Shown: positions 25,649 through 35,846 of the stretch, piece by piece
Layout: every line of letters begins with the position of its first letter
How positions within the stretch are numbered: the stretch's first letter is position 1
Assembly: GCF_018069625.1 (NCBI RefSeq)
Contig: NZ_CP072941.1
Span: 5,580,001 to 5,644,000, forward strand
DNA length: 64,000 bases
DNA from: Streptomyces yatensis
Lineage (GTDB): Bacteria; Actinomycetota; Actinomycetes; Streptomycetales; Streptomycetaceae
Reading direction: 5' to 3'
Program-made: the position numbers and the translations under genes
Notes under the pieces: generated by a model
Told to the model about the DNA's origin: nothing
Databases searched by the model: none
What the model saw: only the letters and a program-made list of their open reading frames with translations

Positions 25649-26347
25649 CTACCCCGCGCTGCTGAGCGACAGCTTCGCCGCGAAGCCGAGGAACGCCGTG
25701 CCCGCGGCCGCCGAGAGTCCCGCCCTCAGCCGCCGGCGCCGCCGGAAGGTGGCCGCCAGATACGTCCCGCTGAAGATCAGCACCGAGAGATAGGTGATGC
25801 TGAACAACTGCGCCCAGGCGCCCAGCGCCAGGAAGGACAGCGCGGGATGGGCGTAGTCCGGATCCACGAACTGCACGAAGAAGGAGATGAAGAAGAGGAT
25901 CGCCTTCGGGTTCAGCAGGCTGATGACCAGCGCCCTGCGGTACGGGCGCTCGCCCTCCGCGGACCCCTTGACCGCGTCCGCCGACTCCGCCGACTCCATG
26001 GAGGCATCCGCGGACTCCATGGCCGCGTCCGCGCTCCCCGGCCGGCGGCGCCACAGCGCCCGCGCCCCGCGCAGCATGCCCACCGCCAGCCAGGTCAGAT
26101 AGCCCGCGCCCGCGAACTTGACCACCGCGAAGAGCACCGGACTGGCGTTCAGCAGCGAGGCCACCCCGCCCGCCGACAGCGCCATCAGCACGGCGTCCCC
26201 GCAGAGCACCCCGGCCGCCGCCCGATAGCCGGTACGGGGGCCGCGGCGGGCCGCGACCGACACCACGTACAGCGAATTGGGGCCCGGCAGCAGGATGATC
26301 AGCGCCAGACCGGCCAGATAGGTCGAAAGATCGGTTATCCCCAGCAC
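25649..26347 (-). CDS. LysE/LeuE-type amino acid exporter with repetitive loop
   Basis: Membrane exporter of 232 residues with six predicted helices and the family motif LPGPNSLYVVS near residue 20. The loop between the third and fourth helices carries a short acidic repeat (SADAAMES, SADASMES, SAESADAV), not common in the family. The start is GTG 26347, with a poor ribosome site. It shares a 124-bp divergent region with tipA and lies just upstream of gadB on the same strand, so the exported substrate could be glutamate- or GABA-related, but this is inferred. Confidence 0.85.
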   Translation of the reverse strand: MLGITDLSTYLAGLALIILLPGPNSLYVVSVAARRGPRTGYRAAAGVLCGDAVLMALSAGGVASLLNASPVLFAVVKFAGAGYLTWLAVGMLRGARALWRRRPGSADAAMESADASMESAESADAVKGSAEGERPYRRALVISLLNPKAILFFISFFVQFVDPDYAHPALSFLALGAWAQLFSITYLSVLIFSGTYLAATFRRRRRLRAGLSAAAGTAFLGFAAKLSLSSAG

Positions 26348-26403
26348 AATCGGCAGGATGACAGCCGCCCGCCGCGCCGCCCAGCGAGTTTCGCCATCCG
26401 GAC

Positions 26404-26434
26404 TTGCACCTCACGCGACGTGAGGGCGCACCGT
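26404..26434 (+). promoter_or_regulatory. tipA promoter with TipAL-type palindrome
   Basis: CCTCACG-CGA-CGTGAGG (26409-26425) follows directly on a -35-like TTGCAC (26404-26409). This matches the layout of the known thiostrepton-inducible tipA promoter, where the MerR-type activator binds an inverted repeat in an over-long spacer. Confidence 0.8.
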
Positions 26435-26471
26435 GGAACCCGTACCGAACTGAAGGAGAGCGGACCAGGCC

Positions 26472-27263
26472 ATGAGCTATTCCGTGGGACGGGTCGCGGG
26501 CTTCGCCGGCGTCACGGTGCGCACGCTGCACCACTACGACGAGATCGGGCTGCTGCGCCCGGGCGCCCGCAGCGCGGCCGGGCACCGGCGTTACGACGAC
26601 GCCGACCTCGACCGGCTGCAGCGGATCCTGTTCTACCGGGAGCTCGGCTTTCCGCTCGAAGAGGTGGCGGTGCTGCTCGACGACCCGGATATCGATCCGC
26701 GGGCCCACCTGCGGCGTCAGCTCGAGCTGCTGACGGACCGGATCGAGCGGCTGCGGAAGATGGCCGCCGCCGTCGAACAGGCCATGGAGGCACGGAAGAT
26801 GGGCATCAATTTGACCCCCGAGGAGAAGTTCGAGGTCTTCGGGGACTTCGACCCGGACGAGCACCAGGAGGAGGTCGAGCGGCGCTGGGGCAACACCGAG
26901 GCGTACAGGGAGTCCCAGCGCAGGGCGGCCTCGTACACCAAGGAGGACTGGAAGCGGATCCAGGAGGAAGGGGACGAGATCAACAACCGCTTCGTCGCGC
27001 TGATGGGCGCGGGCACCCCGCCGGAGTCCGAGGCGGCGATGGAGCTGGCCGAGGAGCACCGGCAGTGGATCTGCCGGAACCACTACGAGTGCGGCCATGA
27101 GCTGCACACCTGCCTGGGCCGGATGTACGTCTCCGACCACCGCTTCACGGAGAACATCGACAAGTCCGGGCCGGGGCTGGCCGTCTACCTCCGGGACGCG
27201 ATCCTCGCCAACGCGGAGCGGCACCGCCAGGGCCTGATCCAAACGACGGGCCCTGGGGCCTAG
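26472..27263 (+). CDS. tipA: TipAL, MerR-type thiopeptide-responsive activator
   Basis: Transcription activator of 263 residues. The N-terminal MerR helix-turn-helix (residues 3-70: VRTLHHYDEIGLLRP) is followed by a coiled coil (75-108) and the TipAS drug-binding domain (110-263). Thiopeptides such as thiostrepton attach covalently to TipAS; Cys207 and Cys214 (NHYECGHELHTC) sit at the same numbers as the cysteines of S. lividans TipAL. Start ATG 26472 follows GGAGAGCGG. The promoter dyad upstream indicates autoactivation. The protein is about 10 residues longer at the C-terminus than the S. lividans form. Confidence 0.95.
   Translation: MSYSVGRVAGFAGVTVRTLHHYDEIGLLRPGARSAAGHRRYDDADLDRLQRILFYRELGFPLEEVAVLLDDPDIDPRAHLRRQLELLTDRIERLRKMAAAVEQAMEARKMGINLTPEEKFEVFGDFDPDEHQEEVERRWGNTEAYRESQRRAASYTKEDWKRIQEEGDEINNRFVALMGAGTPPESEAAMELAEEHRQWICRNHYECGHELHTCLGRMYVSDHRFTENIDKSGPGLAVYLRDAILANAERHRQGLIQTTGPGA
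26799..27263 (+). other. tipA: Internal start for TipAS
   Basis: Met110 of TipAL, at 26799, has its own ribosome site GGAGG (26786-26790) 8 bases upstream. In S. lividans the drug-sequestering protein TipAS is made from the internal start at the same residue, so this gene very likely yields both products. Confidence 0.88.
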
Positions 27264-27456
27264 GGGCATCCCTGGAGGGTGGGGCCGAGGGCGGGCGTCC
27301 TCGCGGTGGGAACCAAGGGCAGGCACACGGCGTTGATAGCTTTGGGCGGCACACTGCGGAGAACACTGTCGATGTTCCCCGTGAAATGAGTCCGCCCCGA
27401 CCCTGCGGCCGGGCCTCGCACGAGCCTGCTTCCCTCGACCCAGGAGCCTTCCACCC

Positions 27457-28164
27457 GTGAACACCCTCGCGCTCGGCCCTCAGTGGCTGGACCCGGACTA
27501 TCTGATCGAAACGTTCGGTCTGCTCGGTGTCCTGGCCATCGTTTTCGCGGAGTCCGGTCTGCTCATCGGCTTCTTCCTGCCGGGCGACTCGCTGCTCTTC
27601 ACCACCGGCCTGCTGGTGACCACCGATGTGATCAAGCAGGAGCTGTGGCTGGTGTGCGTGGCCGTCGCGGTCGCCGCCATCGTCGGTGACCAGGTCGGCT
27701 ATCTCTTCGGCCGGAAGGTGGGGCCGTCACTGTTCCGGCGCCCCGACTCCAAGCTCTTCAAACAGGAGAACGTGGAGAAGGCGCATGAGTTCTTCGAGAA
27801 GCACGGGCCGAAGTCGCTGATCCTGGCCCGCTTCGTGCCCATCGTGCGGACGTTCACGCCGATCATCGCGGGCGTGAGCCGGATGAACTACCGCTCGTTC
27901 ATCGTCTTCAACATCATCGGCGGCGTGCTGTGGGGCACCGGCGTCACCCTGCTGGGCTCGGCGCTCGGGAAGGTCGACTTCGTCCATCAGCACATCGAGC
28001 TGATGCTCATCGCGATCGTGCTGCTGTCGGTCATCCCGATCGTGATCGAGTTCCTCCGGGCCCGCGGCAAGGCGAAGAAGGAGGCCGCCGCGGAGCCGGA
28101 TCCGCAGGGCCCGGCCTCGGGTGCTCCGAACCAGGGGCCGCGCGGGCGCCACGCCAAGCGCTGA
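27457..28164 (+). CDS. DedA family membrane protein
   Basis: Membrane protein of 235 residues of the DedA/SNARE-associated family, several of whose members recycle polyprenyl or phospholipid carriers. Typical segments are FAESGLLIGFFLPGDSLLF near residue 31, GDQVGYLFGRKVG and ARFVPIVRTFTPIIAGVSRMNY. The last 35 residues are a polar, Lys/Arg-rich tail. The start is GTG 27457. Single gene; the following gap holds tandem repeats. Confidence 0.92.
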   Translation: MNTLALGPQWLDPDYLIETFGLLGVLAIVFAESGLLIGFFLPGDSLLFTTGLLVTTDVIKQELWLVCVAVAVAAIVGDQVGYLFGRKVGPSLFRRPDSKLFKQENVEKAHEFFEKHGPKSLILARFVPIVRTFTPIIAGVSRMNYRSFIVFNIIGGVLWGTGVTLLGSALGKVDFVHQHIELMLIAIVLLSVIPIVIEFLRARGKAKKEAAAEPDPQGPASGAPNQGPRGRHAKR

Positions 28165-28199
28165 CGCCGAGCGCCGGGGCCGGCCGCTGAGCGTCCCGG

Positions 28200-28271
28200 C
28201 ACCCCGGTGTTCCCCGGCGTCCCGGCGTTCCCCGCCACCCCGGCGTTCCCCGCCACCCCGGCGTCTCCCGT
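28200..28271. repeat. 18-bp tandem repeat after the dedA gene
   Basis: Four 18-bp units, consensus CACCCCGGCGTTCCCCGC, fill 28200-28271 in the 268-bp gap before thrE. No gene or terminator was recognised within it. Confidence 0.85.
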
Positions 28272-28432
28272 CCCGCCTGCACCGCGTTCACCTGCATTTA
28301 CGCCCGTCACACACACCCGCCCCCACTCCCCCTCGGCGGCCACCGCCCCGCACAATGGGCTCCGGTGGCCGCCGATGCTGCATCCTTGGCTGCTGGGAAC
28401 GTACGGGGAGGGCTGGTGAGGAGCGAGGAGAC

Positions 28433-30139
28433 GTGAGGTCGGACCGTCAGCAGGTGCCGCGCGGTGCGAGCGCGGTGGACACGGACACGGGGGAGAACCA
28501 GAAGCCCCAGTCCGACGAGGCGCACAGCGCCTTCACCCCGCCCCTCGGCATACCCATGCCGCCTCCGCCCGAGGACGAGCACCCGACCTCGGAGTTCGCC
28601 GTCCCCAACGGGCTGACGGCGGAGACCCCCGTCGAACCCGAGGGCTCGGCCTTCGTGCCGCCCCCCGGGGTGAAGACCCCGCAGAACAACCAGACCACCG
28701 GCGGCTTCCCCGCCATCACCCCGCCGAACGGCTTCCCCGTCGTCCGGCTGACCAAGGACGCCCCCTGGCAGGACCGGATGCGCACGATGCTGCGCATGCC
28801 GATCAGCGAGCGTCCGACGCCCGAGCGCGTGGAGCAGCAGGACGAGACCGGGCCGGCCGTGCCGCGTGTGCTCGACCTCACCCTCCGCATCGCCGAGCTG
28901 CTGCTCGCGGGCGGCGAGGGGGCCGAGGACGTCGAGGCGGCGATGCTCGGCGTGGCGCACGCGTACGGGCTCGACCGCTGCGAGCCGACCGTCACCTTCA
29001 CCCTGCTGTCGGTCAGCTACCAGCCCTCGCTGGTGGACGACCCGGTCACCGCCAGCCGGACCGTGCGGCGCCGGGGCACCGACTACACCCGGCTGTCGGC
29101 GGTCTTCCGGCTGGTGGACGACATCACCTCGCAGGACGACTTCACCCTGGAGGAGGCGTACCGGCGGCTCGCCGAGATACGCCGTAACCGTCACCCCTAC
29201 CCCGGCTGGGCGCTCACCGTGGCCGGCGGAGGGCTGGCCGGCGCGGCGAGCATGCTGGTCGGCGGTGACTGGCCGGTCTTCTTCGCGGCGGCCATCGGCG
29301 CGATGCTCGGCGACCGGCTGGCGTGGCTGGCCTCGGGGCGCGGGCTTCCGGAGTTCTACCAGTTCGTGGCCGCGGCGATGCCGCCGGCCGCGATGGGCGT
29401 GGCCCTCAGCCTCCTGAACTCCGGACTCCAGGCGTCCGCCGTGATCACCGGTGGGCTGTTCGCGCTGATCCCGGGGCGGGCGCTGGTCGCGGGCGTCCAG
29501 GACGGGCTGACCGGCTACTACATCACCGCGGCGGCCCGCCTCCTTGAGGTGGGCTATCTGATCGTGGGCATCGTGTGCGGGGTGCTCACGGTGCTGTACG
29601 GGGGCGTCCAGCTCGACGCCAAGCTGAACCCGGAGGCGGCGCTGCGCCATGTGGAGCGGCCGGTGATCCAGATCCTGGCGGCGATGCTGCTCGCGCTGAC
29701 CTTCTGCATCCTGCTCCAGCAGGAACGTCACACCGTGCTGTTCGCCACGCTCAACGGCGGGGTCGCCTGGGTGGTCTACGCCGCGCTGGCCGATACCGCC
29801 GACGTCCCGCCGGTGGCCGCCACGACCGTGGCGGCGGGGCTGGTCGGCCTCTTCGGCCAGTTGCTCTCGCGCTATCGGTACGCCTCGGCGCTGCCGTACG
29901 TCACGGCGGCGATAGGGCCGCTGCTGCCCGGTAGCGCGACCTACTTCGGCCTGCTCGCCCTGGCCCAGGGCAACCTGGACCGCGGCATTCCGTTCCTCAC
30001 CCAGGCGGCGGCGCTGGCCCTGGCGATCGCCATAGGGGTGAACCTGGGAGGCGAGGCCGCGCGCCTCTTCCTGAAGACACCCGGCGCCACCGCCGACCCC
30101 TCCGACCGCCGCGCCGCCAAGCGCACGAGGGGCTTCTGA
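28433..30139 (+). CDS. thrE: ThrE family threonine/serine exporter
   Basis: Membrane exporter of about 568 residues. A cytoplasmic N-terminal half (about 1-260) is rich in Pro in its first 100 residues and then carries the ThrE domain (LRIAELLLAGGEGAEDVEAAMLG in part). Ten or so helices fill 260-550: ThrE and ThrE_2 modules joined in one chain, as in Corynebacterium ThrE. It should expel threonine and serine using the proton gradient. GTG 28433 is the best start (GAGGAGC 9 bases upstream); GTG 28454 is possible. It converges on ppa. Confidence 0.9.
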   Translation: MRSDRQQVPRGASAVDTDTGENQKPQSDEAHSAFTPPLGIPMPPPPEDEHPTSEFAVPNGLTAETPVEPEGSAFVPPPGVKTPQNNQTTGGFPAITPPNGFPVVRLTKDAPWQDRMRTMLRMPISERPTPERVEQQDETGPAVPRVLDLTLRIAELLLAGGEGAEDVEAAMLGVAHAYGLDRCEPTVTFTLLSVSYQPSLVDDPVTASRTVRRRGTDYTRLSAVFRLVDDITSQDDFTLEEAYRRLAEIRRNRHPYPGWALTVAGGGLAGAASMLVGGDWPVFFAAAIGAMLGDRLAWLASGRGLPEFYQFVAAAMPPAAMGVALSLLNSGLQASAVITGGLFALIPGRALVAGVQDGLTGYYITAAARLLEVGYLIVGIVCGVLTVLYGGVQLDAKLNPEAALRHVERPVIQILAAMLLALTFCILLQQERHTVLFATLNGGVAWVVYAALADTADVPPVAATTVAAGLVGLFGQLLSRYRYASALPYVTAAIGPLLPGSATYFGLLALAQGNLDRGIPFLTQAAALALAIAIGVNLGGEAARLFLKTPGATADPSDRRAAKRTRGF

Positions 30140-30144
30140 CCGGG

Positions 30145-30400
30145 GCCGTGCTCGCCGGGTCCGTATTCGCCCGGGGTCCGTGCTCGCCGGGTCCGTGTTC
30201 GCCCGGGGTCCGTGCTCGCCCGGGCCTCCGCCCGCCGGGGGTCGTGCCCGCCGGAGCCGCGCCCGCCTGGGCCTCCGCCTGTCCGGGGCCGTGCTCGCCT
30301 GGGCCTCCGCTCGCCCGGGGTCCGTGCTCGCCGGGTCCGTGTTCGCCCGGGCCTCCGCCCGCCCGGGGCCGTGCTCGCCGGGGCCGTGCTCGCCCGGGGC
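30145..30400. repeat. 16-bp minisatellite, sixteen units
   Basis: Sixteen consecutive 16-bp units fill exactly 256 bp. Variants include CCGTGTTCGCCCGGGG, TCCGTGCTCGCCGGGT and CTCCGCCCGCCCGGGG. The array occupies most of the 339-bp convergent gap between thrE and ppa, which has no credible gene. Confidence 0.9.
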
Positions 30401-30427
30401 TGCCGCCGTTCGGGGCCCGGAAACGCT

Positions 30428-30462
30428 GGAGGGCGGGACACCTCCAGGGTGTCCCGCCCTCC
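30428..30462. terminator. Convergent terminator between thrE and ppa
   Basis: GGAGGGCGGGACACC pairs perfectly with GGTGTCCCGCCCTCC around 5 bases. It stands 17 bp from the ppa stop and can serve both strands. Confidence 0.85.
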
Positions 30463-30478
30463 CTCGCGTGCTCAGGGC

Positions 30479-30970
30479 TCAGTGGCCGCCGGCGGCCTCG
30501 AGGCGCTTGATGGACGCCTCCACCTCGGCCTCGGCCTCGGCGCGGCCCACCCAGTTGGCCCCTTCGACCGACTTGCCCGGCTCGAGGTCCTTGTAGACCT
30601 CGAAGAAGTGCTGGATTTCCAGGCGATCGAACTCCGAAACGTGGTGAATATCACGCAGATGCTCCACCCGGGGGTCCGAGGCCGGTACGCAAAGCAGCTT
30701 GTCATCGCCACCCGCCTCGTCCGTCATCCTGAACATGCCGATGGCGCGGCACTTGATCAGGCAGCCGGGAAACGTCGGCTCGTCGAGAATGACCAGTGCG
30801 TCCAGCGGATCGCCGTCCTCGCCGAGGGTGTTCTCGACGAAGCCGTAGTCCGCGGGGTAGCTGGTCGACGTGAAGAGTCGCCGGTCAAGACGGATGCGAC
30901 CCGTCTCGTGGTCCACCTCGTACTTGTTCCGCGAACCCTTCGGGATCTCGATGGTGACGTCGAACTCCAC
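30479..30970 (-). CDS. ppa: Inorganic pyrophosphatase (family I)
   Basis: Soluble hexameric-type pyrophosphatase of 163 residues that hydrolyses PPi and drives biosynthesis forward. Family I signatures are complete: [21 protein letters not shown] and the metal-binding [14 protein letters not shown] 30970 is preferred because GGAGGAG lies 6 bases upstream; an ATG 8 codons earlier is in frame. It diverges from dacB, a common actinobacterial arrangement. Confidence 0.96.
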   Translation of the reverse strand: MEFDVTIEIPKGSRNKYEVDHETGRIRLDRRLFTSTSYPADYGFVENTLGEDGDPLDALVILDEPTFPGCLIKCRAIGMFRMTDEAGGDDKLLCVPASDPRVEHLRDIHHVSEFDRLEIQHFFEVYKDLEPGKSVEGANWVGRAEAEAEVEASIKRLEAAGGH

Positions 30971-31056
30971 GGGTGGCTCCTCCATGATCAACACATACGT
31001 CTGGTGATTAAGTGTCCCCCACGCAGGTGTGTGGTGGCGAAAGGGGCTGGTCGGTC

Positions 31057-32655
31057 GTGCCTGAAGCCCGATCGTGGCAGGTCAGGGAGTGGCTGAGTCA
31101 CCGGCTGAGCCGTGGGCGACGCGAATTCGACCGCGTGCGCGGTCGCGGGCTGCGCGAATGGGACCGCGTGCGCGCCCGTATCCGGCGCGAATGGGGGCGC
31201 ACACCCCGGGAGCGGCAGCGGACCTGGCAGCTGGTGACGGTCTCCGCCGCGACCGGTCTGGTGGTCGCCGTGGTGTCCGTGCTCGTGGCCGGGCCCTGGG
31301 ACGGCGGACAGCGGACGGCCGAACGCGCCCGCGCCGCCGAGGACCGGGCCCCGGGCGGCGGGCGGGACGGCGGTCCGGGGCGGCCCGCGCCCAGCGCCTC
31401 GCCCGTGCTGGCCGCGCTCGGCGCGCGCCCCGCGCCCACGTCGCCGGACAGCGGTGGGGACGCCGTGCCACCGCCCACCGGGGCGGGGCTCGCCGACACG
31501 CTGGAACCGCTGCTGGAGGATCCCGCGTTGGGCGATGAGCGCTCGGTGGCGGTGATGGACGTGACCACCGGTCAGCAGGTGTTCGGCAGCAAGGCGGGCA
31601 CGGCCACGGTCCCCGCCTCGACGATCAAGCTGGCGACCGGTGCCGCGGCCCTCTCCGCCCTCGGCCCGGACCACCGCATCAGGACCAGCGTCGTGGCGGG
31701 CGCGGGCAAGCGCGACATCGTGCTGGTCGGCGGCGGCGACCCCACGCTCACCGCGCGGGCCGTCAAGGGGGACGACCACCCCGCCGCACTGCGCCAGTTG
31801 GCCGATGACACGGCCCGCGCGCTCAAGAAGGCCGGCACGGGCCCGTACCGGCTCGGCTACGACACCTCGCTCTACTCCGGGCCGAAGCTCCACCCGATCG
31901 GCCCCAACGAGAACCTCTCGCCCGTCGTCCCCCTGATGGCCGACGAGGGCCGTAAGGACGACAGCGACCACGGCCCGGCCCCGCGCGCCGAGGACCCGGC
32001 CGCCGACGCGGCCGGCACCTTCGCGTCGATGCTGCGCGACCGCGGTGTCGAGGTGACGGGCGAGCCCCGTTCGCGTACGGCCGCCAAGGGCGCCCGTACG
32101 GTGGCCTCCGTCCGCTCCCAGCCGCTGTCCTCGCTCGTCGAGCGGATGCTGACCACCAGCGACAACGACATCGCGGAGGCCCTGTCCCGGCAGACCGCCC
32201 TCGCGGCCGGCAGCCCCGCCAGCTTCGCGGGCGGGGCGAAGGCCGTGACCCAGCGGCTGCGCAAGCTCGGGCTGCCGCTGGACGGTGCCCGGATCGCCGA
32301 CGGCAGCGGGCTCGACCGCGCCGACCATGTGTCCGCCGGGCTGCTCTCCCAGGTGCTGGTGCGCGCCGCCGACCGCGACCACCCCCAACTGCGGTCGCTG
32401 CTCACCGGGCTGCCGGTGGCCGGGTTCAGCGGCACCCTGCGCACCCGCTACGCCCAGGACGCGGTCGGCCGGGGCGTGGTCCGCGCCAAGACCGGCACCC
32501 TCACCGGGGTCAACAGCCTCGCGGGCTCGGTCGTGGACGCGGACGGCCGGCTGCTGGTCTTCGCGTTCATGACCAACGGCACCACCGACGCCGACGGCGC
32601 CCAGCGCGCCCTGGACCGGATGGCCTCGGCCCTCGCCAACTGCGGCTGCCGCTGA
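31057..32655 (+). CDS. dacB: D-alanyl-D-alanine carboxypeptidase/endopeptidase (PBP4, S13)
   Basis: Low-molecular-weight penicillin-binding protein of 532 residues acting on peptidoglycan outside the membrane. A basic cytoplasmic N-terminus with Arg/Glu repeats (about 1-60, [20 protein letters not shown]) precedes a membrane helix (about 65-85) and a Pro/Ala linker. Active-site motifs are SxxK in [10 protein letters not shown], SxN in TTSDNDIAE and KTG in [13 protein letters not shown] 31057 is chosen for the GGGGCTGG site upstream; the frame is open to 31012. tilS and hpt lie downstream, as in other Streptomyces. Confidence 0.93.
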   Translation: MPEARSWQVREWLSHRLSRGRREFDRVRGRGLREWDRVRARIRREWGRTPRERQRTWQLVTVSAATGLVVAVVSVLVAGPWDGGQRTAERARAAEDRAPGGGRDGGPGRPAPSASPVLAALGARPAPTSPDSGGDAVPPPTGAGLADTLEPLLEDPALGDERSVAVMDVTTGQQVFGSKAGTATVPASTIKLATGAAALSALGPDHRIRTSVVAGAGKRDIVLVGGGDPTLTARAVKGDDHPAALRQLADDTARALKKAGTGPYRLGYDTSLYSGPKLHPIGPNENLSPVVPLMADEGRKDDSDHGPAPRAEDPAADAAGTFASMLRDRGVEVTGEPRSRTAAKGARTVASVRSQPLSSLVERMLTTSDNDIAEALSRQTALAAGSPASFAGGAKAVTQRLRKLGLPLDGARIADGSGLDRADHVSAGLLSQVLVRAADRDHPQLRSLLTGLPVAGFSGTLRTRYAQDAVGRGVVRAKTGTLTGVNSLAGSVVDADGRLLVFAFMTNGTTDADGAQRALDRMASALANCGCR

Positions 32656-32677
32656 GCGCGAGGGCGGCCCGGACGCG

Positions 32678-32703
32678 CGGCGGCCACGCCACGGTGGCCG
32701 CCG
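32678..32703 (+). terminator. Hairpin after dacB
   Basis: CGGCGGCCAC pairs with GTGGCCGCCG around 6 bases, 22 bp after the stop. It is a likely GC-rich terminator without a T tract. Confidence 0.6.
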
Positions 32704-32795
32704 TAAGGCCACGAGGGTGACGCGGGAGCGGGGCGGCCGCCTGTGCGGACCTCGGTGTCCTCCCGGATGGGGCGCGGGCCACGTACCGTGAAGCC

Positions 32796-33938
32796 ATGAC
32801 GAGCATCGGTGGTGTGGAGATGGTCGACTGGAACCTCGCGGTCGCGACCGCGACCCGGCTGGTGCGCCCCGGGCCCGAGGTGAGTCGCGACGAGGCGCGT
32901 GCCGTCGTCGCGGAGCTGCGGCGGCACGCCAAGTCCTCGGAGGAGCACGTCCGCGCGTTCACCCGGATGGCCGTCTCCGGCGGCCCGGCCTCGGACACCC
33001 CCGTGCTCGTCGTCGACCGCGCGGGCTGGATCAAGGCCAATGTGGCGGGCTTCCGGCAGATCCTCAAACCGCTGCTCGGCAAGATGCAGGACCGGCGCGG
33101 CGGACTGCCCGGCGGGGCGGTGCTGGGCGCGGTCGGCGGCAAGGTGACCGGCGTCGAGCTGGGGATGCTGCTGTCCTTCCTGGCCTCCCGGGTGCTCGGC
33201 CAGTACGAGACCTTCGCGCCCGCGACCCGCGAGCTGCCCGGCTCCCCGGGCGGCGGCCGGCTGCTGCTGGTGGCGCCCAACATCGTCCATGTGGAGCGCG
33301 AACTCGACGTGGCCCCGCACGACTTCCGGCTGTGGGTCTCGCTGCACGAGGAGACCCACCGCACCCAGTTCACCGCCGTGCCGTGGCTGCGCGACCACAT
33401 CGAGTCCGAGATCCAGGCGTTCCTCGGCGAGACCGACGTGGACCCGGCCACCCTGCTGGAGCGGGTCCGCGAGGCCTTCCAGTCGCTGAGCGGCGGCGGC
33501 CGTCCCGGTGACGAGCGGGACGAGCCGGACGGGGGCGGCGCGCCCAGCATCATCGAGCTGGTCCAGACCCCGGCCCAGCGGGAGATCCTGGCCCGGCTGA
33601 CCGCGGCGATGTCGCTGCTGGAGGGCCACGCCGACTACGTCATGGACGGGGTGGGACCGGAGGTCGTGCCGTCCGTCGCGGAGATCCGGGAGAAGTTCCA
33701 GAAGCGCCGGGCCAGCGGCGCGGGCCGGCTCGACCAGGCGCTGCGCAAGCTGCTGGGGCTCGACGCCAAGCTGCGGCAGTACCGTGACGGTGAGCGATTC
33801 GTCCGGGCCGTGGTGAACGAGGTCGGCATGGAGGGCTTCAACCGCGTCTGGACCTCGCCCAATACCCTCCCGACCAAGGCGGAGATCAGCAAACCCGCCG
33901 AGTGGGTCGCGCGGGTGCACCGTAAGGCGGAGTCCTAG
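32796..33938 (+). CDS. Zincin-like metallohydrolase (DUF2342)
   Basis: Protein of 380 residues in the actinobacterial zinc metalloprotease-like family sometimes labelled coenzyme F420 biosynthesis-associated. The zincin motif HEETH is at residues 184-188 ([12 protein letters not shown]), and a downstream Glu lies in [10 protein letters not shown] near 283. [15 protein letters not shown] is another family hallmark. No signal peptide is seen. It is followed by tilS after 203 bp. The substrate is unknown. Confidence 0.85.
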   Translation: MTSIGGVEMVDWNLAVATATRLVRPGPEVSRDEARAVVAELRRHAKSSEEHVRAFTRMAVSGGPASDTPVLVVDRAGWIKANVAGFRQILKPLLGKMQDRRGGLPGGAVLGAVGGKVTGVELGMLLSFLASRVLGQYETFAPATRELPGSPGGGRLLLVAPNIVHVERELDVAPHDFRLWVSLHEETHRTQFTAVPWLRDHIESEIQAFLGETDVDPATLLERVREAFQSLSGGGRPGDERDEPDGGGAPSIIELVQTPAQREILARLTAAMSLLEGHADYVMDGVGPEVVPSVAEIREKFQKRRASGAGRLDQALRKLLGLDAKLRQYRDGERFVRAVVNEVGMEGFNRVWTSPNTLPTKAEISKPAEWVARVHRKAES

Positions 33939-34141
33939 AACCGGCACACTCCCGGCACACGCGGAAACGGACGAACGCCCCCTTTAATCACTCGTCCGAG
34001 GGACCGTTGGCGACGGGTAGGCGTGCGATGCTCGGGGAACAGCTCGCTTCTGTCACCATCTACATACGCAGCGTGACGAAACGCCGCGTGACTCCTCGCA
34101 CCCCCCGAGGCACCCCCTCGAATGACAGATGGGAAACGGAC

Positions 34142-35245
34142 ATGGGTCCCCATCCAGCGGTCGCCGCGATACGCCTCGCGGTCCGCCGCGTCCTCCACGA
34201 CGTCCTCGTCGCCCACTCGGCCGCGTCCTCCTGCTCGCCCTCCGCCGCCTCTTCGCCCTCGACGCGTTCGGCCCCCGCCCCCCGCGGCTCCGCCCCGCGC
34301 GACGACGCGCCCCTCGTGCTCGCCGCCTGCTCCGGCGGTGCCGACTCCATGGCGCTCGCCTCCGCCCTGGCCTTCGAGGCCCCACGGGCCGGCCTGCGCG
34401 CCGGCGGGGTCACCGTCGACCACGGCCTGCAGCAGGGCTCCGACGTCCGCGCCGCCGAGGTCGCCGACCGGATGCGGGCGCTGGGCCTGGCGCCGGTCGA
34501 GGCGATCGCCGTGTCCGTCGGCCGCGGTGGCGGCCCCGAGGCCGCCGCCCGGGACGCCCGCTACGCCGCGCTGGACGCCGCCGCCGAGCGCCACGGCGCC
34601 ACCGCCGTGCTGCTCGGCCACACCCGTGACGACCAGGCCGAGACGGTTCTGCTGGGCCTCGCCCGCGGCTCCGGCACCCGCTCGCTGTCCGGGATGGCCT
34701 GGGTCTCCGGGGCCGACGGCCGCTACCGCCGCCCCTTCCTCCAGCTGGACCGGCACACGGTCCGCGAGGCGTGCCTGGCCCAGTCGCTGCCCGTCTGGGA
34801 CGACCCGCACAACGCGGACCCCTCCTACACCCGCTCCCGGGTCCGCCACGAGGCGCTGCCCATCCTGGAGAAGGCGCTGGGCAAGGGCGTCGTCGAGGCG
34901 CTCGCCCGCACCGCCCAGCTCTCCCGTGACGACGCCGACGCACTCGACGCCTGGGCCGCCCGCGCCGAGGCCGATGTGATGACCACCGCACCGGCGGCGG
35001 CCGGTGGTGCGCAGGCCGTGCATCTCGACACCGTCGGCCTGCACGGACTGCCCACCGCCGTCCGCCGCCGGGTACTGCGCCGCGCCGCCATCGCCGCGGG
35101 CGCGCCGGCCGGTTCGCTCTTCGCCCGCCACATCGAAGAGGTGGACCGGCTGATCACCGGCTGGCGGGGGCAGCGGGCCATCAACCTCCCCGGCCGCGTC
35201 GAGGTCCGCCGTGAGGGTGGCAGACTGGTCATCCGGCAGGGCTGA
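34142..35245 (+). CDS. tilS: tRNA(Ile)-lysidine synthase
   Basis: PP-loop ATPase of 367 residues that converts the wobble C of tRNA-Ile (CAU) to lysidine so that it reads AUA. The PP-loop is [13 protein letters not shown] (SGGADS, 64-69), and [22 protein letters not shown] is conserved. The N-terminus has a Ser/Ala/Pro-rich insert (about residues 26-53) between the first helix and the PP-loop, longer than usual. ATG 34142 is preceded by GGGAAACGG. hpt follows closely, a nearly universal gene pair. Confidence 0.93.
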   Translation: MGPHPAVAAIRLAVRRVLHDVLVAHSAASSCSPSAASSPSTRSAPAPRGSAPRDDAPLVLAACSGGADSMALASALAFEAPRAGLRAGGVTVDHGLQQGSDVRAAEVADRMRALGLAPVEAIAVSVGRGGGPEAAARDARYAALDAAAERHGATAVLLGHTRDDQAETVLLGLARGSGTRSLSGMAWVSGADGRYRRPFLQLDRHTVREACLAQSLPVWDDPHNADPSYTRSRVRHEALPILEKALGKGVVEALARTAQLSRDDADALDAWAARAEADVMTTAPAAAGGAQAVHLDTVGLHGLPTAVRRRVLRRAAIAAGAPAGSLFARHIEEVDRLITGWRGQRAINLPGRVEVRREGGRLVIRQG

Positions 35246-35291
35246 TCCGCCCGAGCCAGATGAGCCGGTACGTCGAACGAGAGTGGCGCGG

Positions 35292-35846
35292 GTGGACGAC
35301 AAGGACATGGGTACCGACCTGAAGTCGGTCCTCATCACCGAGGATGAGATCAACGCGAAGCTGGCCGAGCTGGCGGCCGCCATCGACGAGGAGTACGCGG
35401 GCAAGGATCTGCTGATCGTCGGCGTGCTCAAGGGCGCGGTCATGGTGATGGCGGATCTGGCACGTGCCCTGTCCACGCCGGTCACCATGGACTGGATGGC
35501 CGTGTCGTCCTACGGCGCGGGCACCCAGTCCTCCGGGGTGGTGCGTATCCTGAAGGACTTGGACACCGACATCAAGGGCAAACACGTCCTGATCGTCGAG
35601 GACATCATCGACTCCGGACTGACGCTGTCGTGGCTGCTGTCGAACCTGGGCTCGCGTGAGCCGGCCTCGCTGAACGTCTGCACCCTGCTGCGCAAGCCGG
35701 AGGCGGCCAAGGTCGCCATCAAGGTGAAGTGGGTCGGCTTCGACATCCCCAATGAGTTCGTCGTCGGCTACGGCCTGGACTACGCCGAGAAGTACCGGAA
35801 CCTGCGGTTCGTCGGCACCCTGGCCCCCCACGTCTACGGCGGCTGA
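35292..35846 (+). CDS. hpt: Hypoxanthine phosphoribosyltransferase
   Basis: Purine salvage enzyme of about 184 residues making IMP/GMP from hypoxanthine/guanine and PRPP. The PRPP motif is [18 protein letters not shown], and the flexible loop [11 protein letters not shown] is complete. GTG 35292 is preferred, with GAGAGTGG before it; GTG 35283 is an alternative. The tilS-hpt-ftsH order matches other Gram-positive bacteria. Confidence 0.95.
   Translation: MDDKDMGTDLKSVLITEDEINAKLAELAAAIDEEYAGKDLLIVGVLKGAVMVMADLARALSTPVTMDWMAVSSYGAGTQSSGVVRILKDLDTDIKGKHVLIVEDIIDSGLTLSWLLSNLGSREPASLNVCTLLRKPEAAKVAIKVKWVGFDIPNEFVVGYGLDYAEKYRNLRFVGTLAPHVYGG

Noticed and set aside
30145..30400. 16-bp array as a CRISPR or a collagen-like gene
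   Set aside because: There are no unique spacers, and frames through it are Pro/Ala-rich in all directions without a ribosome site.
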